Positions 1-4,806 of a DNA stretch of 5,333 bases are shown here, one piece after another (position 1 is the stretch's first letter; each line of letters starts with the position of its first letter). The translations under genes and the position numbers were made by a program. The stretch spans positions 1-5,333 of the forward strand of contig CASBRC010000470.1 in assembly GCA_949128015.1 (NCBI GenBank). The letters run 5' to 3'. The notes beneath the pieces are model-generated. The model was not told the origin of the DNA and did no database searches. It was given only the letters and a program-made list of their open reading frames with translations. This DNA is from Synechococcales cyanobacterium PMM_0003. Lineage in GTDB: Bacteria; Cyanobacteriota; Cyanobacteriia; Pseudanabaenales; Pseudanabaenaceae.

Positions 1-69
1 GTTCTACATTTTGACATCAAAGATGGCAAGATCTGGCTACAGCAAAATACAACATATTACCCACCCTAA
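1..69 (+). pseudogene. C-terminal remnant of a XisI-like protein (cut by window start)
   Basis: The first 22 codons are open and end at TAA (67-69). They encode a stretch with HFDIKDGKIWLQQNTT, which resembles the late, conserved part of XisI (fdxN-element excision controlling factor) proteins, where a segment like H-D-I-x-D-G-K-I-W-I-Q is normally followed by about 30 more residues, usually including a conserved IVLGF-type motif. Here the frame ends after YYPP, so the conserved tail is missing. I infer a truncated, probably non-functional xisI, although a divergent relative with a natural short tail cannot be excluded because the 5' part lies outside the window. XisI proteins commonly pair with XisH in small mobile cassettes in cyanobacteria. 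The next gene starts 5 nt downstream. Confidence 0.5.
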
Positions 70-74
70 AAAAT

Positions 75-449
75 ATGACCTTCAACTTCCACGCCCCCGT
101 CGGACAAGTCATCGCAGGTGATCAAACCGTCACAGGCGACAACATCGGCACACAAAACAACTACTATGGCATAGATGATCCCAACACCCAAGAACTAGCA
201 AATGAACTCGTTGAAATTTTGCAAGGAATCGTTCCTCAAATCTCCAATCCCACCAGCGAAGCAGGCAAAGAAATCATCACCGCCGCCGCAATGGAAGAGA
301 TAGAAAACAAACCAACTCTTAAAGATCGTTTAGTTGCAGCTCTCACAGCAGGTGCATTTGAAGCCATCAAAAAAATTGCCAAAAATGATTTTGTTGAAGT
401 TTTTCTTACCGCCTTTAAAGCAGGACTTGAAGCCAAACCTAAAAAATAA
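75..449 (+). CDS. Small cyanobacterial protein with HAPVG/glycine-rich N-terminus, function unknown
   Basis: This is a complete 124-aa gene that I cannot assign a function. Residues 1-31 are rich in Gly, Asn, Thr and Val, with a NFHAPVGQVIAGD start and GDNIGTQNN further on; spaced G-D/G-N steps suggest short beta turns. Residues 36-120 look alpha-helical, with an EIENKPTLKDRLVAAL segment, a Phe/Ala-rich helix and a lysine-rich end. From memory, similar N-terminal motifs and helical segments recur in cyanobacterial accessory proteins, sometimes joined to other domains; I could not check this. There is no signal peptide or membrane segment, so a soluble cytoplasmic protein is likely. The ATG lies 5 nt after the XisI-like remnant stop and has no clear Shine-Dalgarno, so translation may depend on the upstream reading. 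The broken antitoxin gene begins 27 nt downstream. Confidence 0.75.
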   Translation: MTFNFHAPVGQVIAGDQTVTGDNIGTQNNYYGIDDPNTQELANELVEILQGIVPQISNPTSEAGKEIITAAAMEEIENKPTLKDRLVAALTAGAFEAIKKIAKNDFVEVFLTAFKAGLEAKPKK

Positions 450-476
450 AATTAGCTATATGGAGGAGATTAAACG

Positions 477-721
477 GTGACAACTACTACACAAACTCTA
501 GATATAGAAATCTTGCAAACCATAGCCTAGAGGTTAGAACCACTCAAACGAGAAGTTGCCCAAGATGCGCCACCAGCCAGAAAACGTCGAGTCAGAATCT
601 TAAAAGGAACATTCGTATTCCATTACCCGATGACTTTGATGAAACATTAGCCGACTTCATTGAGATAGAAAGTATCGTATACCTTAAACTCAGAAGATCC
701 GCCTTTTTATCTTTTCTTTGA
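477..721 (+). pseudogene. Degraded DUF2281-like antitoxin gene (in-frame stop plus frameshift)
   Basis: A strong Shine-Dalgarno GGAGGAG (462-468) sits 8 nt before a GTG start at 477. The reading VTTTTQTLDIEILQTIA resembles the start of cyanobacterial DUF2281-type antitoxins. TAG at 528-530 then interrupts it, where a CAG glutamine codon one base away would continue it. The same frame goes on with RLEPLKREVAQDAPPARKRR and ILKGTF. Near 615-617 the homology moves to another frame, as if one base were lost, and continues as IPLPDDFDETLADFIE, matching the acidic 'PDDFDxPLxDF' tail typical of the family. That frame closes at TGA 719-721. Two independent lesions argue for a dead gene. No PIN- or RelE-type toxin follows; the next gene is a dipeptidase. 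The family call rests on motif recognition only. Confidence 0.6.
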
Positions 722-723
722 AA

Positions 724-1428
724 ATGAAACCATACCAAAATATTCCGATCGCAGAATGTGGTGAGCCTCTAGTGGCGATCGCTGATGACATTATTAAAAT
801 TGAGCCTCATGCTTATGTGACTTTAGGCGCACCCTATGTCGATCGCAGTCCTTTTTTTGTGCGCCAAGGAATTTTAGAAAGATTAAGGCGATCGCAAATT
901 TATTTGCAAACCATTCGCCCGAATTGGCAAATCGCAATTTTTGATGCCTATCGCCCGATCCCTGTACAACAATTTATGGTGGATTATAGTTTCGCGCAAT
1001 TGTCAGAATCTAAAGGCTTAAAAATAAACTCTCTTAGTGAAGAACAAAAAAAATCACTTATGTCAGAAGTGATGAAATTTTGGGCAATTCCTAGTCATGA
1101 CCCTAAAACGCCGCCGCCGCACAGTACGGGTGCAGCGATCGATATAACTTTTTATAGTATCCCCACCTTCGGCGGGGATACTATAAAAGAAAGAAGTATG
1201 GGTTCGCCGATCGATGAAATTAGCGATCGCTCTTTGCCTAATTATTTTGCAAATTCTCGTGATGCGTTAGAGATAGAGTTTCATTGCGATCGCAAATTAC
1301 TAAACCAAGTCATGACCCATAGCGGCTTCCAACGACATCCTAATGAATGGTGGCATTTTTCCTACGGCGATCAGCTTTGGGCATGGATTAGTAATCAGAA
1401 AACTGCAATTTATGGAGGTGTTATCTAG
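724..1428 (+). CDS. D-alanyl-D-alanine dipeptidase, VanX/DdpX type (peptidase M15D)
   Basis: This 234-aa zinc peptidase should cleave D-Ala-D-Ala, linking it to peptidoglycan precursor turnover or D-Ala recycling; without vanH/vanA partners nearby, glycopeptide resistance is not implied. The VanX signature is complete: FDAYRP with Arg77 (VanX Arg71), then PPHSTGAAID giving zinc ligands His133 and Asp140, and NEWWH giving catalytic Glu208 and zinc ligand His211. No signal peptide is seen, so it is probably cytoplasmic. I chose ATG 724 because MKPYQNIP is a typical cyanobacterial start; an in-frame TTG at 718 is the alternative, and neither has a good Shine-Dalgarno. Residues 143-155, just after Asp140, are encoded by a hairpin element (1150-1188), making the loop before MGSP longer than I would expect. 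All catalytic residues remain, so the enzyme may be active. Its last 70 codons are duplicated at 1893-2104. Confidence 0.92.
   Translation: MKPYQNIPIAECGEPLVAIADDIIKIEPHAYVTLGAPYVDRSPFFVRQGILERLRRSQIYLQTIRPNWQIAIFDAYRPIPVQQFMVDYSFAQLSESKGLKINSLSEEQKKSLMSEVMKFWAIPSHDPKTPPPHSTGAAIDITFYSIPTFGGDTIKERSMGSPIDEISDRSLPNYFANSRDALEIEFHCDRKLLNQVMTHSGFQRHPNEWWHFSYGDQLWAWISNQKTAIYGGVI
1150..1188. repeat. 39-nt hairpin element inside the dipeptidase gene, in frame
   Basis: The arms 1150-1164 and 1174-1188 are perfect 15-nt inverted repeats. An A/C mismatch (1165/1173), two more C-G pairs and a TTC loop complete the hairpin. It is exactly 13 codons long, begins on a codon boundary and encodes FYSIPTFGGDTIK. 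The long variable stem, single A/C mismatch and three-base TTC or GAA loop recall the hairpin at 3709-3755, though the stem sequences differ. It looks like an inserted palindromic repeat tolerated in a surface loop. Being perfect far beyond what coding needs, it should also fold in mRNA. Confidence 0.8.
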
Positions 1429-1440
1429 TTCAAGACTTTG
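1217..1440 (+). repeat. Direct repeat copy 1: dipeptidase 3' end plus 12 nt after the stop
   Basis: This 224-nt segment aligns without gaps to 1893-2116, with about 29 mismatches by hand count (roughly 87% identity). It covers the last 70 codons of the dipeptidase, the TAG and the following TTCAAGACTTTG. The longest identical run, about 47 nt, begins at the HIP1 octamer at 1286. Similarity stops sharply at 1440. Confidence 0.9.
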
Positions 1441-1498
1441 AACAAAAACGATGCTGATATACAATTGTGGCAGTAATTGCATCAAGCTGGAGATAGGT

Positions 1499-1888
1499 AT
1501 GACTAACAAAAAAAATATCTTGGTGATTGGCATAGAACCAACACTCATAGATTTTAAAGATCCTGACTACGCCGCTTTCCCTAACATGGATGCAGAGAAA
1601 GTGTTAGCAGGTCTCAATGCGGCAAAAGACAGCTTGACTAACAATGGATACGATGTACAGTTATGCTTAACTGATTTAGGTGAGACTGCTGAATCAGTTG
1701 TACAAAACACGCTAAAAGACAAGCAGTTCGATTGCATCGTCATCGGTGCAGGTATACGAACGATCGCAGGAAACTTCTTACTATTTGAAAAGTTAATTAA
1801 CGCCGTACACGTTCATGCGCCTCAAGCCAAATTGTGTTTTAACACGAAGCCGACTGACACAGTTGAAGCTGTACAACGTTGGATCTAA
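1499..1888 (+). CDS. Conserved hypothetical alpha/beta protein, 129 aa, function unknown
   Basis: I recognise the overall look (a small bacterial conserved protein) but not a function. Its beginning, KKNILVIGIEPTLIDF, is a beta strand followed by a loop, then come DAEKVLAGLNAAKDSL (helix), DVQLCLTD (strand), DCIVIGAGIRT (strand plus Gly-rich turn) and AKLCFNTKPTDTVEAVQRWI. The alternating strand/helix order suggests a small Rossmann-like or receiver-like fold; this is inference from pattern, and no catalytic motif is evident. ATG 1499 is preferred because GGAG at 1489-1492 sits 6 nt upstream and the protein then starts MTNKKNILVIG; an in-frame ATG at 1451 would add an unconvincing 16 residues. 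There is no membrane segment. The gene lies entirely between the two 224-nt dipeptidase repeats, so it probably arrived with, or was trapped by, that rearrangement. Confidence 0.8.
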   Translation: MTNKKNILVIGIEPTLIDFKDPDYAAFPNMDAEKVLAGLNAAKDSLTNNGYDVQLCLTDLGETAESVVQNTLKDKQFDCIVIGAGIRTIAGNFLLFEKLINAVHVHAPQAKLCFNTKPTDTVEAVQRWI

Positions 1889-1892
1889 ACTA

Positions 1893-2104
1893 AAATTAGC
1901 GATCGCTCTTTACCAAACTATTTTGTAACTTTTCGTAATGCTCAAGTGATAGAGTTTAGTCGCGATCGCAAATTACTAAACCAAGTCATGACCCATAGCG
2001 GCTTCCAAAGACATCCCAATGAATGGTGGCATTTTTCCTATGGCGACCAGCTTTGGACATGGATTAGCAATGCAGAATCTGCGATTTATGGCGGAGTTAT
2101 GTAG
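1893..2104 (+). pseudogene. 5'-truncated second copy of the dipeptidase 3' end
   Basis: An uninterrupted frame from ATT 1895 to TAG 2102-2104 encodes the final 69 or so residues of a VanX-type dipeptidase, including ISDRSLPNYF, HSGFQRHPNEWWHFSYGD and the final IYGGVM. It keeps the catalytic Glu and last zinc His but lacks the substrate-binding arginine and the first two zinc ligands (HxxxxxxD motif), so it cannot be an enzyme by itself. No start codon or ribosome site suits it; it begins 4 nt after the stop of the 129-aa gene. It differs from the intact copy at about 13 residues, mostly in one cluster after NYF and one near the end, while the catalytic block is identical. No stops have accumulated, pointing to a fairly recent event or to conversion between copies. 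Confidence 0.85.
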
Positions 2105-2116
2105 TTCAAGACTTTG
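1893..2116 (+). repeat. Direct repeat copy 2: dipeptidase 3' end plus 12 nt after the stop
   Basis: This is the partner of 1217-1440, with equal length and no gaps. It includes TTCAAGACTTTG after the stop and ends 4 nt before the stop codon of the convergent 166-aa gene. The 452 nt between the two copies carry only the 129-aa gene. Confidence 0.9.
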
Positions 2117-2120
2117 GATG

Positions 2121-2621
2121 TCACCATGATAGAAATGCTGCCTCGATACCTTGTTCACGTTTAACTTTAGCATCGTGTTCTACCCAAGAAATTATTTGTG
2201 CTAGGGTCAAATTTTCAAGGTTAGTGCTGCAATCCTTAGCGATCGCAACTAATACTTGTATTGCTGAAATCACCATACGGGTGAGGAATTTCTCATGGCT
2301 AGAAAGCTTGGCAGACGTAACTTCATCCTGTCGAGTATCTTCAAAATCGAGATCATTATGGGGGGATGTCCATTTTAAAAATGCGACATCTTCACCTTGT
2401 TCATCACGAATTTGGGAGTCCCGCTCAATCCATTGCACGATTTGGCTAGCTGCCAGATCTTCAGCATGAATCTTCAGATCTTGAGCAATTTTGGTAATGA
2501 TCCGTAACGATGAAATCGTGATCCGAGTCATAAATTTTTCCATCATTGAAAGCATGGCTCTATCGATCGCATGGGCTTCTTCCAAAGTCAAAAACTGGAT
2601 TGGGGCTTGAGATGTTGACAT
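2121..2621 (-). CDS. Two-repeat helical protein, 166 aa, function unknown
   Basis: I do not recognise a family. After a 27-residue N-terminal part, the protein consists of two equal 57-residue units, residues 28-84 and 110-166, joined by an acidic linker (DLDFEDTRQDE region). The units align without gaps with 24 identities by hand count; both start EKF-x-TR, have a long amphipathic helix, then Q-I-x-x-W-x-E-x-D, EQG and end AFL-x-W. The pattern predicts all-helical soluble modules, perhaps a protein-protein or homo-oligomer surface; this is inference. ATG at 2621 follows MSTSQAPIQF-type coding without a strong Shine-Dalgarno. The start is 37 nt after the oxidoreductase stop on the same strand, so cotranscription is possible. 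The stop abuts the duplicated dipeptidase fragment in convergent orientation. Confidence 0.75.
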   Translation of the reverse strand: MSTSQAPIQFLTLEEAHAIDRAMLSMMEKFMTRITISSLRIITKIAQDLKIHAEDLAASQIVQWIERDSQIRDEQGEDVAFLKWTSPHNDLDFEDTRQDEVTSAKLSSHEKFLTRMVISAIQVLVAIAKDCSTNLENLTLAQIISWVEHDAKVKREQGIEAAFLSW

Positions 2622-2658
2622 AAAAATAACCTGAGTCCGATAGAGTAGTCAAAAAAAA

Positions 2659-3660
2659 TTAAATTGCGATCGCAATTTTTCCTGTCATTGAGCCAGTTTC
2701 CAGTAATTGATGCGCTTTCGCCACATCAGCAAGCGGAAACACATCGCTGACGTGGATTTTTAGCTTACCTGTATCAAATAATATTGCACATTCACTGAGA
2801 ATTTTGGCTTGTAGGATTTGTAGAGCAGTATTACCGAGCAACATTGGGGTCAGCATCAGTTCAAAGCTAAATCTCAAGTTGCGGGTGCGGGCAACTTTCC
2901 AACTTATGTCAGTTGGTGGTTCAAGGATAGTGACGAGATCGCCATAGACTTTGACGGCAGGAAAAGTTTGCTCGATCAGTTTGCCCCCAACTGTATCAAA
3001 GGCGATATCGACACCTTCACCATTTGTCCATGCGATCGCAGCTTGGACAAAATCAGTTTGCTTATAGGCAATCGCTAAGTCTGCACCCAAATCTCTTGCA
3101 AATCTTCCCTTAGCCTCAGAACCAACAGTAGTACAGACATTTGCACCCCTGAGTTTGGCTAACTGAATTGCCACGTGACCGACTCCGCCTGCACCTGCGT
3201 GGATGAGGACATTGCAACTAGTTGATGATTGTAAATTACTGCGATCGTATAGGGCTTCCCACGCGGTGATTAGCACCAGTGGAGCGGCGGCAGCTTCCTC
3301 AAAACTGAGGGATTTTGGTTTATGGGCAGCGAATTTTTCATCAATGGTGGTCAGTTCGGCGTAGTTACCTTGATGCAACCCTAAACCACCATTGCAGAAA
3401 TAAATTTCATCGCCAACTTTAAATTTAGTTACATCTGCACCGATCGCTTCGACGATCCCCGCACCATCACAACCGAGAATTGAAGGTAGGCGATCAGGCT
3501 GAAATGTGCCTCGGCTTCGTAGTTTGGTGTCAATGGGATTGATACCCGCAGCTTTGAGTCGCACCAACATTTCGGTCGGAGATTGAATCGTTGGTTCCTG
3601 AACATCCACTAATTGCAGCACATTGGGATCGCCTGCTGCGGTCATCAAAATAGCTCTCAT
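2659..3660 (-). CDS. MDR-family NADP-dependent oxidoreductase (quinone oxidoreductase-like)
   Basis: This 333-aa protein is a full-length medium-chain dehydrogenase/reductase. The N-terminal GroES-like domain has AAGINPIDTKLR (about 37-48) and LGCDGAGIVEAIG (62-74). The Rossmann domain has the dinucleotide motif HAGAGGVGHVAIQLAK (154-169), followed by GADLAIAYK and DIAFDTVGG. The C-terminal part returns to the catalytic domain and ends TGKIAIAI, where the last codons form a HIP1 octamer (2666-2673). The structural zinc Cys cluster of classical alcohol dehydrogenases is absent, so it most likely reduces quinones or activated alkenes with NADPH without zinc; the substrate cannot be read from sequence. 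It is probably cytoplasmic. On the - strand AAGGAG lies about 7 nt before ATG 3660, supporting that start. Palindromes at 3709-3755 and 3830-3877 lie upstream, and the 166-aa gene follows 37 nt downstream. Confidence 0.92.
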   Translation of the reverse strand: MRAILMTAAGDPNVLQLVDVQEPTIQSPTEMLVRLKAAGINPIDTKLRSRGTFQPDRLPSILGCDGAGIVEAIGADVTKFKVGDEIYFCNGGLGLHQGNYAELTTIDEKFAAHKPKSLSFEEAAAAPLVLITAWEALYDRSNLQSSTSCNVLIHAGAGGVGHVAIQLAKLRGANVCTTVGSEAKGRFARDLGADLAIAYKQTDFVQAAIAWTNGEGVDIAFDTVGGKLIEQTFPAVKVYGDLVTILEPPTDISWKVARTRNLRFSFELMLTPMLLGNTALQILQAKILSECAILFDTGKLKIHVSDVFPLADVAKAHQLLETGSMTGKIAIAI

Positions 3661-3708
3661 TTAATTCTCCTTACAAACATATAAAGCTTTGCATTGTCGT
3701 AAAACCCA

Positions 3709-3755
3709 GAGAGATCGATAAAAATGCCGCGAAGCGGCATCTTTATCGATCTCTC
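3709..3755. repeat. 47-nt hairpin element upstream of the oxidoreductase
   Basis: Outer arms 3709-3722 and 3742-3755 are perfect 14-nt inverted repeats (GAGAGATCGATAAA and its complement). An A/C mismatch (3723/3741) and a 7-bp inner stem ATGCCGC/GCGGCAT around a GAA loop complete it. It starts 49 nt upstream of the oxidoreductase ATG, so it may lie in the leader or promoter region. No T-tract follows on the - strand, so it is not a canonical terminator for the upstream gene. Confidence 0.8.
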
Positions 3756-3829
3756 CTCGAAAGCCTCAATAGGCTGGATACAGCAACTAGGGACATGCAC
3801 AAAAATAAAGTTCCAACCATCTGTGAGAC

Positions 3830-3877
3830 TGGCTTCGACTCCGCTCAGCCATCGATGGCTGAGCGGAGTCGAAGCCA
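3830..3877. repeat. Perfect 48-bp palindrome
   Basis: Every position from 3830 to 3877 pairs with its mirror, centred on the ATCGAT at 3851-3856; each half contains TGGCTTCGACTCCGCTCAGC or its complement. There is no spacer, so it could extrude as a cruciform or, in RNA, form a very stable hairpin. It lies 63 nt beyond the stop of the 195-aa membrane protein, so it could also halt or protect that transcript's 3' end. The motif family (TTCGACTCCGCTCAGC) resembles dispersed repeats I have seen in cyanobacteria, from memory. Confidence 0.85.
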
Positions 3878-3939
3878 TACCACTTGGCACTCTAATTTAT
3901 TGCTGCTCCCTTAGTGCAGCGAAAAAAATTACTTTGTAC

Positions 3940-4527
3940 CTATTGTGGGGGAGGATTAGGCTTAGCGTTAGTATTGGGAGTAGGAGCCTGACGGATGCCG
4001 TTATTATTGCCAGTGCGCGGAGCGTTCTGCACAGAGCGCGTTTGCCAATCACCAAAGAATCGATTCATTGCCGTAAACCCAAAGATTGCTGCACCACTCA
4101 TGATTGCTAGCAACACAATGATCGTTGTCCAAGTTTCTACGATTTCAGCGATGCCATAGCGAGTACGGTAGGGATCGATTTTGCTCTGATTATCGCGATC
4201 GCGAGCCGTGATCGGACGACGAAACCGTAATCGATGATCATCAAGTTTTTCTAGTAGAATCCAACCTGCTTGCGACTCTTCAGCGCAGACTTTGTTTAAA
4301 ACCTTGCGACTGCGAAAACCACCGCTACCAGTACGCAAGATTTTAAATTCCCAGCCTTTGGGTTGATCGCTAGATGTGTTGGACTCATAGCGAGTAAGGT
4401 TTTCTTCTTCCACTTCTTCCCGCTGTCTATTACCTTGTTTTGCTCGAAATATTCTGTCGATAATCACGGACTGAATCCCAACATCGAGAATGATAGTACT
4501 GATGATGATTGCATTGACGGTCAGCAT
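3940..4527 (-). CDS. Conserved cyanobacterial membrane protein, 195 aa, function unknown
   Basis: The N-terminal 25 residues are hydrophobic (NAIIISTIILDVGIQSVIID) and could be a membrane anchor or, less likely, a signal. A charged segment follows (about 28-58), then the recognisable core GWEFKILRTG, then VCAEESQAGWILLEKLDDHR and LRFRRPI (about 59-106). From memory this core recurs in cyanobacterial hypothetical proteins. DPYRTRYG (118-125) precedes a clear transmembrane helix at about 134-156 (TTIIVLLAIMSGAAIFGF). The tail is Asn/Pro/Gln-rich and ends NPPPQ. I predict a membrane protein with a soluble middle domain; topology is uncertain. The ATG at 4527 has only a weak upstream AGGA, so the exact start is less secure than the core. 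No function is known to me. It is divergent from ssb and upstream of the oxidoreductase, separated from it by 279 nt. Confidence 0.8.
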   Translation of the reverse strand: MLTVNAIIISTIILDVGIQSVIIDRIFRAKQGNRQREEVEEENLTRYESNTSSDQPKGWEFKILRTGSGGFRSRKVLNKVCAEESQAGWILLEKLDDHRLRFRRPITARDRDNQSKIDPYRTRYGIAEIVETWTTIIVLLAIMSGAAIFGFTAMNRFFGDWQTRSVQNAPRTGNNNGIRQAPTPNTNAKPNPPPQ

Positions 4528-4576
4528 ATTGCGTGACTAATCCTAAGTGCAGCATAGCAGCTTGATAATCAGCAAA

Positions 4577-4605
4577 AGTATACATGCTGATGTGTGCTAT
4601 TGCAC
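4577..4605 (-). promoter_or_regulatory. Possible promoter of the 195-aa membrane protein gene
   Basis: On the - strand TATACT (4582-4577) resembles a sigma-70 -10 box about 50 nt before the ATG at 4527. At 17-nt spacing the upstream hexamer is GTGCAA, a poor -35; a better TTGAGT lies 21 nt away, too far for a standard promoter. Weak evidence. Confidence 0.25.
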
Positions 4606-4636
4606 TCAAGATTTTGCCTGATCTGATCATGAAAAT

Positions 4637-4681
4637 AATTTTGGAGTTTGCAGCGCTTATAGCCCTGCAAACTCCAAAATT
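4637..4681. repeat. 45-nt hairpin element between divergent genes
   Basis: Perfect 17-nt arms, 4637-4653 and 4665-4681 (AATTTTGGAGTTTGCAG and its complement), enclose an 11-nt loop. An A/T-rich run follows at 4682-4706. It lies between the membrane-protein gene (start 4527, leftward) and ssb (start 4807, rightward), upstream of both, so a terminator role for either is not expected. It looks like a dispersed palindromic repeat, different in sequence from the other three. Confidence 0.8.
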
Positions 4682-4760
4682 TACTTTTTAAAAAATAAAT
4701 TTTTACAATGAAAATTGCTGCCAAAATTGGTTTCATATTCTAATTTTTGGATGATCGCGT

Positions 4761-4766
4761 TATGAT
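4761..4766 (+). promoter_or_regulatory. Possible -10 box of ssb
   Basis: TATGAT at 4761-4766 lies 40 nt before the ssb ATG, at a workable distance for a -10 element. No good -35 hexamer sits at 16-18 nt spacing, so this is a weak call; cyanobacterial promoters often lack a strong -35. Confidence 0.3.
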
Positions 4767-4806
4767 GGCTGATAAAGTCAAATCCTAAGCTTTTGATAAA
4801 TCACCT

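Larger units (their letters stand above)
775..4202. repeat. HIP1 octamers (GCGATCGC), nine dispersed copies
   Basis: Full octamers begin at 775, 1223, 1286, 1899, 1962, 2239, 2666, 3032 and 4195. They lie in coding sequence, except that 1899 and 1962 are in the dipeptidase fragment. This density is a known cyanobacterial signature and is the main clue to the organism. None lies in positions 1-721 or after 4202, though the ends are short. Confidence 0.85.

Noticed and set aside
724..1428. Vancomycin-resistance cluster
   Set aside because: Only the VanX-type dipeptidase is present, with no vanH, vanA or vanRS neighbours; such dipeptidases are ordinary housekeeping or recycling genes in many bacteria.
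1300..1548. A - strand open frame antisense to the dipeptidase end, with a similar one at 1976-2173
   Set aside because: Both appear only because the dipeptidase 3' end is duplicated; the sense frame carries the catalytic motif.
3762..3829. Possible insertion-sequence end between the two palindromes (a GGGACATGCAC-type stretch)
   Set aside because: It looks vaguely like a transposon border, but I found no matching inverted end, target duplication or transposase in the window.
3657..3890. A - strand open frame of 77 codons in the spacer before the oxidoreductase
   Set aside because: Its sequence is simply the two palindromes read through, and no ribosome site or family resemblance supports it.
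3902..3920. Small GCTGC/GCAGC hairpin near the membrane-protein stop as a terminator
   Set aside because: The stem is only 5 bp with a 9-nt loop, and the T-tract is on the wrong side for the - strand transcript.
3724..4110. A + strand open frame of 128 codons across the palindromes and the end of the membrane-protein gene
   Set aside because: It starts inside a hairpin and overlaps the opposite-strand 195-aa gene, whose motifs are convincing; its translation is low-quality and arginine/serine-rich as expected of a shadow.
4430..4630. A - strand open frame of 66 codons overlapping the start of the membrane-protein gene
   Set aside because: It overlaps the better-supported frame and has no recognisable motif or ribosome site.
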